NCBI RefSeq assembly: GCF_020329435.1
Contig: NZ_JAGKJK010000014.1
Location: forward strand, 1 to 64,000
Direction of reading: 5' to 3'
Origin: Bradyrhizobium hereditatis
GTDB lineage: Bacteria > Pseudomonadota > Alphaproteobacteria > Rhizobiales > Xanthobacteraceae
DNA: 64,000 bases
The position numbers and the translations under genes are program-made. Of this stretch, positions 10,733-19,612 are shown one piece after another (position 1 is the first letter of the stretch; the number at the start of each line of letters is the position of its first letter). The notes beneath the pieces are model-generated. The model saw only the letters and a program-made list of their open reading frames with translations, ran no database searches and was not told where the DNA came from.

Positions 10733-11905
10733 ATGGATCAGCAGAATTTCGAGGCTACGCGGCCCGTTTCCGCCGATCCTGCCGTGGCACTGGCGCAAGC
10801 GCTCGGGCAGTTGCCGAAGGAACCCATCAAGTCGGTTCGCAAGCCGGCCGCGACAAAGCCGCACATCGTCGCCAAGACCTCCGTCGAAGAGCTCGCGCAG
10901 GAACTCGGCCTCAAGCTCGGCGACCAGAACAGTTTGACGATCCGCCGGGTCAAGCGCGGCAAGGGTTATTCATTCCATCGCGCCAACGGCACGCAAATCC
11001 GCCATGCCGGCACCATCCGCCGCCTGCATTCGATGGCAGTGCCGCCGGCCTATCGCGACGTTCGCTATTCGGCCGATCCGAATTCGCATCTGCAGGCGGT
11101 GGGCATCGATGCGGCGGGCCGGCTGCAGTACCGCTATCACGTCGATTGGGAAAAGGTCCGCGAGCATCGCAAGGCGCATCGCCTGGCGCGGCTGGTCGCG
11201 GCGCTGCCGAAGATCCGCCGCAAGGTCTCATCGTTTCTGTCCGGCGACGTGCCGACGCGCGAATTCGCACTTTCGGCGGTGATCGAACTGATCGCGCGCA
11301 CCGCGATCCGGCCGGGCAATGAATCCTACGCCCGCCTCAACGGCACCCGCGGCGCCACCACGCTGCTCAAATCCAACGTCACGCTGGAAGACGACTGCGT
11401 CGTCCTGACCTTCAAGGGCAAGGGCGGCAAGGACGTGCGCAAGGAGTGCGACGCCGCCAAGCTGGTGCGCGCCATCGGCATCCTGCGCACCGTGCCGGGC
11501 AAGCGGATGTTTCAGTACCGCGACAATTCCGGCATTGTCCGCGGGGTCTCGACCACGAGCGTGAACGCTTTTCTGCGCGAGATCGCCGGCATCAAGATTT
11601 CGCTGAAGGATTTCCGCACGCTGATGGCGTCTGCAGTCGTGCTGGAATCGCTGTCGCGGATTTCGCCTGCGGCAAGCGCCCGCGGCCGCAAGAAGCAGGT
11701 GCTGGAAGCAGTGCGCGCCGCCGCAGACGAGCTGTCGAACACGCCGGCGATCTGCCGCAAGAGCTACGTTCACGATACCATCGTCACCGCCTTCGAGGAT
11801 GGCATCCTCGAGCGCTTCGCCGCGACGATGAAGGGCTACCGCACGCAAGCCAAGCGCGAAGCGCTGCTGGCGCAGGTGGTGACCGCCGCGGCGGCGGTGG
11901 CGTAG
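10733..11905 (+). CDS. DNA topoisomerase IB (poxvirus type)
   Basis: A 390-residue type IB topoisomerase, which relaxes supercoils through a 3'-phosphotyrosyl intermediate. The N-terminal half has RRVKRGKGYSF and the IRRLHSMAVPPAYRDV region of bacterial TopIB. Catalytic residues can be placed: Arg in TAIRPGNESY, Lys in TFKGKGGKDV, Arg in SLKDFRTLMAS, and the nucleophile Tyr in CRKSYVHD. Two adjacent ATG codons (10730, 10733) are possible starts. An extra N-terminal stretch of about 60 residues precedes the core. Stand-alone and divergent from acs. Confidence 0.93.
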   Translation: MDQQNFEATRPVSADPAVALAQALGQLPKEPIKSVRKPAATKPHIVAKTSVEELAQELGLKLGDQNSLTIRRVKRGKGYSFHRANGTQIRHAGTIRRLHSMAVPPAYRDVRYSADPNSHLQAVGIDAAGRLQYRYHVDWEKVREHRKAHRLARLVAALPKIRRKVSSFLSGDVPTREFALSAVIELIARTAIRPGNESYARLNGTRGATTLLKSNVTLEDDCVVLTFKGKGGKDVRKECDAAKLVRAIGILRTVPGKRMFQYRDNSGIVRGVSTTSVNAFLREIAGIKISLKDFRTLMASAVVLESLSRISPAASARGRKKQVLEAVRAAADELSNTPAICRKSYVHDTIVTAFEDGILERFAATMKGYRTQAKREALLAQVVTAAAAVA

Positions 11906-11935
11906 AATCGCAGCAGCATCGTAACCCCTAAACCG

Positions 11936-12034
11936 TCATGGTGAGGAGGCGCGAAAGCGCCGTCTCGAACCATGTGGCCCGGCCGATGCCATTCATCCTT
12001 CGAGAGGCGCGAAGACGCGCTCCTCAGGATGAGG
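11936..12034. repeat. CATGGTGAGGAG / CTCAGGATGAGG palindromic repeat, copy 1
   Basis: Unit begins TCATGGTGAGGAG, contains CGTCTCGAACCATG and CATCCTTCGAGA, and ends CTCCTCAGGATGAGG. The same arrangement recurs at 33268-33366. It lies between convergent genes. Confidence 0.8.
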
Positions 12035-12060
12035 TCTGGCAGCCGTAGGCAATGACGCAG

Positions 12061-12474
12061 CTACAACCCGCCCATCTTGCAGACGAGTTTCCACTCTTCC
12101 GCTGTCACGGGCTGCACAGATAGCCGCGAATATTTCACCAGCGCCATGTCGGCGAGCTTCTTGTCAGCCTTGATCGCGGCCATCGTCACTGGCGTCTTCA
12201 AGGGCTTGTCGGCTTTGATATCGACGCAGACGAATTTGCCGGTCTTGTCGGTCGGATCAGGGTAAGCTTCCTTGATCACTTCCGCGATGCCGACGATCTC
12301 CTTGCCCTCGTTGGAATGGTAGAAGAAGGCCTTGTCGCCCTTCTTCATGTTGACGAGGTTCTGCCGGGCGGTGAAGTTGCGCACACCGGTCCAGGCTTCA
12401 CCCTTGGCTCCCTTTGCGACCTGCTGGTCCCAGGACCAGGTTGACGGTTCGGATTTCACCAGCCAGTACGCCAT
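12061..12474 (-). CDS. EVE domain-containing protein
   Basis: A 137-residue single-domain EVE protein, beginning MAYWLVKSEP and containing TGVRNFTARQNLVNMKKGD, FFYHSN and IVGIAEV, the conserved landmarks. EVE is a PUA-like fold related to YTH and is thought to bind modified bases in RNA or DNA. The ATG at 12474 has GGAGGA about 6 bases upstream; the ATG at 12480 overlaps the gpsA stop (ATGA) and sits too close to that site. It is the third gene of a tight tsaD-gpsA-EVE operon. Confidence 0.9.
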   Translation of the reverse strand: MAYWLVKSEPSTWSWDQQVAKGAKGEAWTGVRNFTARQNLVNMKKGDKAFFYHSNEGKEIVGIAEVIKEAYPDPTDKTGKFVCVDIKADKPLKTPVTMAAIKADKKLADMALVKYSRLSVQPVTAEEWKLVCKMGGL

Positions 12475-12476
12475 CC

Positions 12477-13457
12477 TCATTCCTCCGCCTTGAACGGCCG
12501 CGTCATCAGGCCTTCGATCGCGGCGTCGATCGTGATCTTTCCGCTCAATATCGTCGCGACCGCATTTGATACCGGCATATCGACGTTTTGCGAAGCCGCG
12601 AGTTCGATCAGGACGGGTGCGGTGAATTCGCCCTCGGCGAGCTTGCCGCGGTTTGGCGTCTCGCCGCGACCGAGTGCGATGCCGAACGCCAAATTGCGCG
12701 ACTGCGGACTGGAGCAGCTCAGGATCAGATCGCCGAGGCCCGAGAGCCCCGCCAAGGTTTCGCTGCGCGCGCCGCAGGCGCGGCCGAGGCGCGCAAGTTC
12801 GCTGAAGCCGCGCGTGGTCAGTGCGGCGAGCGCCGAGGCGCCGAGCTCGCGGCCGACGACGATGCCGGCGGCGATCGCCAGCACGTTCTTGGCGGCGCCG
12901 CCGATCTCGACCCCGCGAACGTCGGTGGTGTGATAGGGCCGGAACGTTGCCGAGCCCAGCGCCTGCACCAAATCGCTCGCCAGTTTTTCATCCTTTGCTG
13001 CAAGGGTCACTGCGGTCGGCAGGCCCCGTGCGACGTCGTCGGCGAAATTCGGGCCCGACAGGATCGCAGGGGTTGCGCCTGGTATGGCCTCGGCGATGAC
13101 CTCGGTCATGAAGCGGTGCGTGCCGCGCTCGATGCCCTTGGCGCAGGCGACGACGGGGGTCGAGGGTTTCAGAAGCGGCGCCAGCGCGGTGGCTGCGTCG
13201 CGTGCATTCTGCGCCGGCGTTGCCAGCAGGACGATATCCGCCCGCGCTGCCTCGGCCATGTCGGCGGTGATGTTGATGCTTGCGTCGAGGCTGACGCCGG
13301 GCAGTTTTGGATTTTGCCGTGTCGCCTTGATCTGCGCGGCACTCTCGGCGCTCCGCACATAGATCGTGACGTCGCGGCCGGCACGTCTCGCGGCGCTGGC
13401 GAGCGCCGTGCCATACGCACCGGCGCCGATCACTGCGACGGATTGAAAGGACGCCAT
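12477..13457 (-). CDS. gpsA: Glycerol-3-phosphate dehydrogenase [NAD(P)+]
   Basis: Reduces dihydroxyacetone phosphate to sn-glycerol 3-phosphate for phospholipid synthesis. The 326-residue protein begins with the dinucleotide motif GAGAYGTALA, has CAKGIERGT and LSGPNFADDVARGLPTAVT, and the catalytic region GGAAKNVLAIAAGIVVGRELG. The ATG at 13457 starts just 1 bp past the tsaD stop (13459), and its own stop overlaps the next gene, so the three genes are surely cotranscribed. The longer frame reaching 13511 would overlap tsaD and is rejected. Confidence 0.96.
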   Translation of the reverse strand: MASFQSVAVIGAGAYGTALASAARRAGRDVTIYVRSAESAAQIKATRQNPKLPGVSLDASINITADMAEAARADIVLLATPAQNARDAATALAPLLKPSTPVVACAKGIERGTHRFMTEVIAEAIPGATPAILSGPNFADDVARGLPTAVTLAAKDEKLASDLVQALGSATFRPYHTTDVRGVEIGGAAKNVLAIAAGIVVGRELGASALAALTTRGFSELARLGRACGARSETLAGLSGLGDLILSCSSPQSRNLAFGIALGRGETPNRGKLAEGEFTAPVLIELAASQNVDMPVSNAVATILSGKITIDAAIEGLMTRPFKAEE

Positions 13458-13458
13458 G

Positions 13459-14532
13459 TCAGAATCCTGCGCGCGTGTTGGCGAAGCCGGCCGGCGCTTT
13501 GGCGTTGGCATCTAGCAGCCAGCGCGCCCGTGGCGGCGCATCCATTGTATCGGTCAGGCCGAGCGCCATCCGCTCGGCACCGGCCCAGGCGATCATCGCG
13601 CCGTTGTCGGTGCAAAGCGCGGGCGGCGGAATGATCAGCGTGGTCTGCGCTTTTGCGGCGACGTCTTGCAGCGCGCCGCGGATGGCGTGATTGGCGGCGA
13701 CACCGCCGGCGGCGACCAGCGCGCGGGGCGGACCAAATTGTTCGTAGAACACTCGCAAGCCGACGCTGAGGCGGTCCGCGGTCGATTCCAGCACCGCGGC
13801 CTGAAAGCTGGCGCAGAGGTCGCTGACATCCTGCGGCTCCAGCGGCATCATCCGGCTGGCTTCGTTGCGCACCGCCGTCTTCAATCCCGACAAAGAGAAG
13901 TTTGCATCGGGACGCCCGAGCATCGGCCGCGGGAAGGCGAACCGTCTGGCATCGCCGCTCGCCGCGGCGCGCTCGACCTCCGGGCCGCCCGGATAAGGCA
14001 GCGATAACATTTTGGCGACCTTGTCGAAGGCTTCGCCCATTGCGTCGTCGACGGTGGTGCCGAGCCGCACATATTGGCCGACGCCGACCACGGCGACGAT
14101 CTGGGTATGACCGCCGGAGGCGAGGAACAGGCAATAGGGAAAGGCGAGCGCGCAGGTGAGCCGTGGCGTCAGCGCGTGGGCTTCGAGATGATTGACCGCG
14201 ATCAGCGGCGTGTCATGCACCATCGCGATGGCCTTCGCAGTGGTAAGGCCGACGATGACGCCGCCGATCAGGCCCGGACCTGCGGCGGCTGCCACGGCGG
14301 AGAGTTGTGGAAAGCCGACATTCGCGTCCTTCATCGCCTGGGCGATGATGCCGTCGAGCAGGTCGACATGGGCGCGCGCCGCGATCTCCGGCACCACGCC
14401 GCCGAAACGGGCGTGTTCCGATGTCTGCGAGCGGACGATATTGGACAGGATCTTGCCGCTGCCGTCGCGCTGGCGCTCGACCACGGCGGCTGCGGTTTCA
14501 TCGCAGGTGGTCTCGATACCCAGCACCAGCAT
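13459..14532 (-). CDS. tsaD: tRNA N6-threonylcarbamoyltransferase (t6A37 synthesis)
   Basis: Transfers the threonylcarbamoyl group to A37 of ANN-decoding tRNAs together with TsaB/TsaE. About 357 residues. Visible: LGIETTCDETAAAVV at the start, the metal-binding HLEAH with His115 and His119, the LFLASGGHTQ loop, DDAMGEAFDK, YPGGPEVE and the late SDNGAM-like CTDNGAMIAW. The ATG at 14532 (MLVLGIETT) matches the family start; the frame continues upstream to 14580. First gene of the tsaD-gpsA-EVE unit, divergent from hemD. Confidence 0.96.
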   Translation of the reverse strand: MLVLGIETTCDETAAAVVERQRDGSGKILSNIVRSQTSEHARFGGVVPEIAARAHVDLLDGIIAQAMKDANVGFPQLSAVAAAAGPGLIGGVIVGLTTAKAIAMVHDTPLIAVNHLEAHALTPRLTCALAFPYCLFLASGGHTQIVAVVGVGQYVRLGTTVDDAMGEAFDKVAKMLSLPYPGGPEVERAAASGDARRFAFPRPMLGRPDANFSLSGLKTAVRNEASRMMPLEPQDVSDLCASFQAAVLESTADRLSVGLRVFYEQFGPPRALVAAGGVAANHAIRGALQDVAAKAQTTLIIPPPALCTDNGAMIAWAGAERMALGLTDTMDAPPRARWLLDANAKAPAGFANTRAGF

Positions 14533-14655
14533 CGGCTTGTCGTTGTCCAATTTCAGCCCTTGCGCGATCAGCAAAAACAACGTTTCCGTAACCGGGTAGC
14601 ACTACGAGGTCGCAAGGTGCAATCGCCCGAATTGGGTTTGACGGAGATCTCAGAT

Positions 14656-15411
14656 ATGGCCGTCCTCGTCACGCGACCAAGCCCGGACGATGAGCTGACT
14701 GCAAAAGCGTTGCGCGCGCGCGGCCTTGAGGTGCTGCGCGCGCCGATGCTGCGGTTCGAAGCCGTCCCGTTCCAGGATGAGACGGAAGCGAATTATGGCG
14801 CGATCATCGTCACCAGCGCCAATGCGCTGCGCGCCGTCGCGCCTCAACTCGGGAACAGCGGTCTTCTCAAACTGCCGCTGTTTGCGGTCGGAGAACATAC
14901 CGCAGCCGCAGCGCGCGAGGCCGGATTCGGCGAGGTGATCGTCGCAAAGGGCGACGCCGGCGCGCTGCGCGACCTGGTGCTGGGGCGCGCGAAATCAAAG
15001 CAACTGAAGAAGGCGAGCCCGATCCTGTACCTTGCAGGCGCCGATCTGGCGCGCGATCTTGCCGGTGAACTCGGCGAGAAGGGATTTACGGTGGTGACGC
15101 GCACCACCTATCGGATGGTGCCGGCCCCGAACCTGCCGCGGGAAATATGTGACGCCTTTGTGGCGCACAGGATTGAGGCGGTGCTGCATTATTCACGGCG
15201 CAGCGCGCGGGCCTTTCTCGAGGCGGCGCGCGCCGGCGGCGTCGAAATCTCCGCGCTGGCGCTGCCGCAATGCTGCATTTCGGCGACGGTCGCCGCGGTG
15301 CTGCGGGATGCTGGCGCGACCCAAGTCACCGCGGCGGCCTCCCCCGATGAAAATGCCCTGTTCGAGGCGCTGGAGCGGGCGTTGCAACCCCGATTGCGCA
15401 CTAATCTTTAA
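14656..15411 (+). CDS. hemD: Uroporphyrinogen-III synthase (HemD)
   Basis: A 251-residue protein starting MAVLVTRPSPDDELTAKALRA, with IIVTSANALRAVAP, AVGEHTAAAAREAGF, LYLAGADLARDL and VLHYSRRSARAFL. This order is typical of the poorly conserved HemD family, which closes hydroxymethylbilane into uroporphyrinogen III. The ATG at 14656 is chosen since the frame upstream is antisense to tsaD. Placement directly before Mic60-like and hemY genes strongly supports the call. hemC, which I expected next to hemD in this neighbourhood, is not here. Confidence 0.9.
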   Translation: MAVLVTRPSPDDELTAKALRARGLEVLRAPMLRFEAVPFQDETEANYGAIIVTSANALRAVAPQLGNSGLLKLPLFAVGEHTAAAAREAGFGEVIVAKGDAGALRDLVLGRAKSKQLKKASPILYLAGADLARDLAGELGEKGFTVVTRTTYRMVPAPNLPREICDAFVAHRIEAVLHYSRRSARAFLEAARAGGVEISALALPQCCISATVAAVLRDAGATQVTAAASPDENALFEALERALQPRLRTNL

Positions 15412-15414
15412 GTC

Positions 15415-15450
15415 GAAGCAGGTCTTATCGGAAAACCGGTGCCGCCACGG
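15415..15450. repeat. Fragment of the GCATGATC / GGAAAACCGGT repeat
   Basis: CTTATCGGAAAACCGGTGCC matches part of the unit seen complete at 47962-48009. Short and degenerate. Confidence 0.4.
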
Positions 15451-15520
15451 CCACTTCGTGCTCTAACACGTCCGGATTCTGCTAAGTTCCGGCATCTAAC
15501 GTTCAAAGGGAACCGCTGCG

Positions 15521-16768
15521 ATGGTCGATAACAGGCCCGAAGACACTGGATCGCTGCCCGATGCGGGCCGGCCGAAGCGCGAGCCGCCGACCATCGATTT
15601 GGAGGCGGTGTCGAGCGAGACGAAGCGCCCGGCCGAGGCAACGCCCGAGCAGGCGGCCGATGCGGCGCCCGTGGTTGCGGCCGCTGAGCCGTCCCCCGAA
15701 GCCGCCAACGCTTCGGCGGACGAAAAGGCTCCGGTGGAAGAAGCGCCGGTTGCAGAGCCACCGTCACGGCCAGTCTCGCCCTGGATCGTCGCGCCGGTTT
15801 CCGGTGCGGTCGCGGCGGCGCTGGTGATCGGCGTCGGCTGGATGCTGGGCTGGCCCGCGATCCAGCCTGTCACCGTGCCGCCGGCTGCGCAGCAAAATGC
15901 CGCCGCGATTGACAGTCTGACCGCGCGGGTCGCCGGTCTCGAGGCGAAAGCCGGCAAGGCGGTCGCCGATCCCGCCGCGGCCGCACGCACTGAGGCGCTC
16001 GAAAAATCGGTCGCGACGCTGCGCACTGAACTCGCTACCGCACGTGCGCAGGGCGAGAAGCTGGCATCTGCCCTCAACGAGGTGAAGTCCGCGCCGCGCT
16101 CGGACGGCGCGGTGTCGCCGGATCTCACGGCGTTTGCAGAACGCATCGCCAGGATCGAGAACCAGGTGCGGACACAAGGCGCCGAGATCGCGCAGCAAGG
16201 CAGCAAGATCGCCGAAACTCAATCCGCGGATGCCAAGGCGGCCAACGACATGCCCTGGCGGCGGGTGCTGGCGGCGGCGCTGCTGGATGTGCTGGTGCGG
16301 GTCGGTGATCCCTATCCGACAGCGCTCGCGACGGCGAAATCACTGGCGCCTAGCCCGGACGCGTTGAAACCGCTCGAACAGTTTGCCGACACGGGCGTGC
16401 CGAACGCCGCGAAGCTGAGCACCGAACTGCTGGCGGTGGTGCCGAAGCTGCTGCCAGCCCAGCAGAATGCTGCCACGACCGGCACGGGCATCGTCGATCG
16501 CCTGCAGGCCGGCGCGGCCAAGCTGGTGAAGATCGAGCGCACCGACACCGTCGGCACCGATCGCAGCGCTGTGGTGGCGCGGATCACCGCAGCGGCGCTG
16601 CGAAATGATTTCAACGAGGCGCGGCGCGAACTGAAGACGCTCTCGCCGGAAGATCGCGCCGCGGCGCAAAGCTGGCTCGAGCGGGCCGACGCGCGCGACG
16701 CCGCGCTGGCTGCCTCCCGCCAATTTGCGGCCGATGCGATGGCCGTTCTCGCCAAACCGTCGGAATAG
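15521..16768 (+). CDS. Mic60/mitofilin-like inner-membrane protein (COG4223)
   Basis: A 415-residue protein with an acidic, Ala/Pro-rich cytoplasmic N-terminus (1-85), one membrane segment (about 88-112, WIVAPVSGAVAAALVIGVGW), a coiled coil (about 130-240; LTARVAGLEAKAG, LRTELATARAQ, IARIENQVRTQ) and a helical C-terminal mitofilin-like domain. Alphaproteobacterial Mic60 homologues have this layout and are typically encoded beside heme genes, as here between hemD and hemY. They are linked to inner-membrane shaping and contacts with outer-membrane proteins. Confidence 0.85.
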   Translation: MVDNRPEDTGSLPDAGRPKREPPTIDLEAVSSETKRPAEATPEQAADAAPVVAAAEPSPEAANASADEKAPVEEAPVAEPPSRPVSPWIVAPVSGAVAAALVIGVGWMLGWPAIQPVTVPPAAQQNAAAIDSLTARVAGLEAKAGKAVADPAAAARTEALEKSVATLRTELATARAQGEKLASALNEVKSAPRSDGAVSPDLTAFAERIARIENQVRTQGAEIAQQGSKIAETQSADAKAANDMPWRRVLAAALLDVLVRVGDPYPTALATAKSLAPSPDALKPLEQFADTGVPNAAKLSTELLAVVPKLLPAQQNAATTGTGIVDRLQAGAAKLVKIERTDTVGTDRSAVVARITAAALRNDFNEARRELKTLSPEDRAAAQSWLERADARDAALAASRQFAADAMAVLAKPSE

Positions 16769-16793
16769 GAATTTTGTAAGTCTAAGGATTGCA

Positions 16794-18587
16794 ATGATCC
16801 GGATCATTCTTTTTCTGTTGTTGATCGCGCTCGGTGCAGCGGGCGCAGCCTGGATTGCCGAACAGACCGGCGATGTCGTGCTGTCGTGGGACGGCTATCG
16901 CGTGCAGACCACGTTGCCGGTGTTCGCGCTCGGGCTCGGCATCGTCATCGTTGCGGCGATGATGGCGTGGGCGATTCTGCGCGGCCTGTGGCGCACGCCG
17001 GAACGCATCCGCCGTAACCGCCGCGAACGGCGTCAGGCCCGCGGCCGTCACGCGATCACGCAAGGGCTGCTGGCGATCGGCCACGGTGATTCCACCGCCG
17101 CGCGCATGCATGCCGAAGCTGCGCGCAAGCATGCATCACACGATCCGCTGTCGCTGCTGCTGCATGCGCAATCCGCGCAGCTCGACGGCGACCGCGAGGG
17201 CGCCCAGCGCGCCTTCCGGGCTATGGCGGAGCGCGAGGACACGCGGCTGCTCGGCCTGCGCGGCCTGTTCATCGAGGCGCAGCGCGCCGACGATCCCGTC
17301 TCCGCCGTGATGATCGCCGAGGAGGCGCTGAAGCTGTCGCCGTCCTCATCATGGGCATCGCACGCCGTGCTCGGCTTCTGCTGCGCCAAGGGCGACTGGG
17401 CCGGCGCGCTGAAGATTCTCGACAACAATCAATCGGCCGGGCTGATCGACAAGGCGACTTACCGGCGGCAGCGCGGCGTGCTGCTGACGGCGCGCGCGCT
17501 CGAGCTCGAAAAGGTCGACCGCGACCTGGCGCGCGAGAGCGTGATGGAAGCCGTCAAGCTGGCGCCGACGTTGGTGCCGGCGGCGGTGCTCGCTAGCAAG
17601 TTCGAGAGCGAGGCACACCAGGTGCGGCGTGCGATGCGCCTCGTCGAGACCGCATGGCTGGCGCAGCCGCATCCTGATCTCGCCGACGCCTACGCCCATG
17701 TGAAACTCGGCGATTCCGCGCGGCAGCGGCTGGTGCGCGTCGAGACGCTCGCGGCGAAGACGCCCGGTCATATCGAGGGCGCACTGGCGATTGCGCGCGC
17801 TGCGATCGACGCCTCCGAATTTGCGAAAGCGCGCGCGGCACTGGAGCCGTTCATTGCCGCACCGACGCAGCGCGTCGCGCTTCTGATGGCCGAGCTCGAA
17901 CGCACCGAGCATGGCGATAGTGGCCGCGCGCGGGCGTGGACCTTGCGCGCGGTGCGCGCGCTGCACGATCCGGCCTGGACCGCGGATGGCTATGTCAGCG
18001 ATCGCTGGCGGCCGGTCTCTCCGGTCAGCGGCCGGCTCGACGCCTTCCAGTGGCAGACACCGGTGGCGGCGCTGCCGTCCGACAAGGGACCTGCGATCGA
18101 ATCCTCACCCTTCGAGGAAGCCATGCTGGCGACCCCGCGCCGCGCCGTCGTGATCGCGCCGCCCGAGCCCGCGAATGAGCCGCCGGCCGAACCCGCCGCC
18201 CCGGTCAAGCCGGAGCCGTCAGCCGCTCCGATCGCGCCGGCGGCACCCGCCGCGCAGGACAATACCCCGCCTGCGGCTGCCGCCACGGAACCGCCGGCCG
18301 CTGCCGAGGCAAGCCGCCCGGAGCCGACCGCCGAGGAGCCAACCCCGCCCCCGCAAAAGCCGGCCGAATTAGCCCCGCCACAGCCGGCTCCCCTGTTCCG
18401 CTCGCGCAAAGATATCCCGAGGGCCGTTCCGGCCACGATTCCGGCCGTGATCCCGCTGGTACGGGCGCCCGACGACCCCGGGGTCGACGAGGAAGGGCCG
18501 CCGGACGAATTCGCGGAACAAATCGGCCCGCCAAAGGCCCAGGCCGGCGGCTGGAAGGGATTTTTGTCACGCTGGGGTGGCAGCTAG
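16794..18587 (+). CDS. hemY: HemY-like tetratricopeptide protein
   Basis: 597 residues: two N-terminal membrane segments (about 3-25 and 40-65), the HemY_N region with GYRVQTTLPVFALG and LRGLWRTPERIRRNRRERR, then a TPR-rich soluble part to about 400. The conserved WTLRAVRALHDPAWTADGYVSDRW closes the HemY core. The last 170 residues are Pro/Ala/Glu-rich and low in complexity, a common variable tail. HemY is tied to heme synthesis by gene context, with uncertain mechanism. It is not the protoporphyrinogen oxidase of the same name. Start ATG 16794, 25 bp after the Mic60-like gene. Confidence 0.9.
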   Translation: MIRIILFLLLIALGAAGAAWIAEQTGDVVLSWDGYRVQTTLPVFALGLGIVIVAAMMAWAILRGLWRTPERIRRNRRERRQARGRHAITQGLLAIGHGDSTAARMHAEAARKHASHDPLSLLLHAQSAQLDGDREGAQRAFRAMAEREDTRLLGLRGLFIEAQRADDPVSAVMIAEEALKLSPSSSWASHAVLGFCCAKGDWAGALKILDNNQSAGLIDKATYRRQRGVLLTARALELEKVDRDLARESVMEAVKLAPTLVPAAVLASKFESEAHQVRRAMRLVETAWLAQPHPDLADAYAHVKLGDSARQRLVRVETLAAKTPGHIEGALAIARAAIDASEFAKARAALEPFIAAPTQRVALLMAELERTEHGDSGRARAWTLRAVRALHDPAWTADGYVSDRWRPVSPVSGRLDAFQWQTPVAALPSDKGPAIESSPFEEAMLATPRRAVVIAPPEPANEPPAEPAAPVKPEPSAAPIAPAAPAAQDNTPPAAAATEPPAAAEASRPEPTAEEPTPPPQKPAELAPPQPAPLFRSRKDIPRAVPATIPAVIPLVRAPDDPGVDEEGPPDEFAEQIGPPKAQAGGWKGFLSRWGGS

Positions 18588-18609
18588 CGGCTTAGTATCT
18601 TGTTTTGAC

Positions 18610-18653
18610 GCGTTTTCTTGATGCGAGCCGGTGCTCACCCCGCTCGAAAGCGC
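18610..18653. repeat. GCGTTTTC / GAAA(A)CGC dispersed repeat
   Basis: GCGTTTTC (18610-18617) and GAAAGCGC (18646-18653) flank a core with GAGCCGGTGCTCACC. One of six related copies in the window. Confidence 0.6.
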
Positions 18654-18742
18654 TTCTGCCCTAGCGTTTATCTTGCCAATCGGGGCCGTCCCCGATATCA
18701 GGTGCGGGCGTTCGCGGGCTCACCCGCGCGCCGCTTCGGTTC

Positions 18743-18818
18743 GCCGCAATAGCTCAGTTGGTAGAGCACGTCATTCGTAATGACGGGGTCACAGGTTCGA
18801 GTCCTGTTTGCGGCACCA
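18743..18818 (+). tRNA. tRNA-Thr (anticodon CGT)
   Basis: Full cloverleaf: acceptor GCCGCAA pairs with TTGCGGC, D-arm AGCTCAGTTGGTAGAGC, anticodon stem CGTCA/TGACG around loop TTCGTAA (CGT, reads ACG), T-arm with GGTTCGAGTCC. Discriminator A and an encoded CCA (18816-18818). Confidence 0.97.
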
Positions 18819-18942
18819 CGCTTTCAGAGAGTTCGCCGAAAGGATCGCGCTCGCATTCACGGATGCGTTTGCGTGACTCAACTCACATAACAATCCGGCT
18901 GTCGCCAGTAGTCTCCCGGTCAACCACAGGGGAGATTTCATC

Positions 18943-19383
18943 ATGCGTAAATTCATTCTGATTGCAGGATTTGTTCTGGCATCCGCCGCCGCGCAGGCCG
19001 GCGATCGGAGCCTTTCGCTCGGGGTTAATGACACGCAGCGTGCGCCGGCGCCTGCGAAAGCCATCGATGCGCCGAAAACCGCTGAAGCGCCGCAGGCTGT
19101 GGAAGCGCCGAGATATGTCGAGCGGCCGGCGATCGTCGAGCCGAAGGCTGAGACGCCCAAGGCCGAAGCACCCAAGGCGGACACACCCAAAGCCGAAGCG
19201 CCGAGGCCAACGGCGAAAGCCGCGCGGCTTGCCGCTCAGCGCTCGGGCGTTGCGCCATCAAGGCCGGCGTTCCGGAGAACGGCGTCGATGTCCAGGGGCA
19301 TGAGGCCGGTCCGGCTCTACCGGAACTACCGCCTCGAAGCGCGTATCATCCACGCGCTGCATCGGTACGGGATCTATTGGTAA
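18943..19383 (+). CDS. Secreted Ala/Pro/Lys-rich hypothetical protein
   Basis: 146 residues with a clear signal peptide (MRKFILIAGFVLASAAAQA, cleavage about 19-20). The mature N-terminal half is a low-complexity run of imperfect APKAE/TPKAE repeats, followed by a basic C-terminal segment rich in Arg and Tyr (RPVRLYRNYRLEARIIHALHRYGIYW). GGGGAG sits near the ATG. No enzyme motif is visible. The pattern suggests a periplasmic or envelope-associated linker-like protein. I do not recognise a named family. Confidence 0.75.
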   Translation: MRKFILIAGFVLASAAAQAGDRSLSLGVNDTQRAPAPAKAIDAPKTAEAPQAVEAPRYVERPAIVEPKAETPKAEAPKADTPKAEAPRPTAKAARLAAQRSGVAPSRPAFRRTASMSRGMRPVRLYRNYRLEARIIHALHRYGIYW

Positions 19384-19493
19384 GCCCCAGCTATCTGCAC
19401 GCGTCGTCATGCCCGGGCAAAAGCGCGAAGCGCGTCTTCGCGCTAGAGCATGATGATCTTTGATTGAATCGATTTGGCCGCAAACGCGCTTCA

Positions 19494-19612
19494 CCTCTCC
19501 CGCTTGCGGGGGAGGTCGGCGCGAAAGCGCCGGGTGGGGGCTCTCTCCACTCGGGCAGCGTCGCCCGCGGAGACACCCCCACCCCAGCCCTCCCCCGCAA
19601 GCGGGAGAGGGA
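19494..19612. repeat. CCTCTCCCGC / GCGGGAGAGG palindromic repeat, copy A
   Basis: Outer arms CCTCTCCCGCTTGCGGGGGAGG and CCTCCCCCGCAAGCGGGAGAGG-type ends, with inner GGGTGGGGGC / ACCCCCACCCC. The same plan occurs at 39688-39817. It occupies most of the 381-bp gap (19384-19764) between convergent genes; nothing else is seen there. Confidence 0.75.

Noticed and set aside
14074..14655. N-terminal extension of hemD
   Set aside because: This part is antisense to tsaD; HemD homology starts at ATG 14656.
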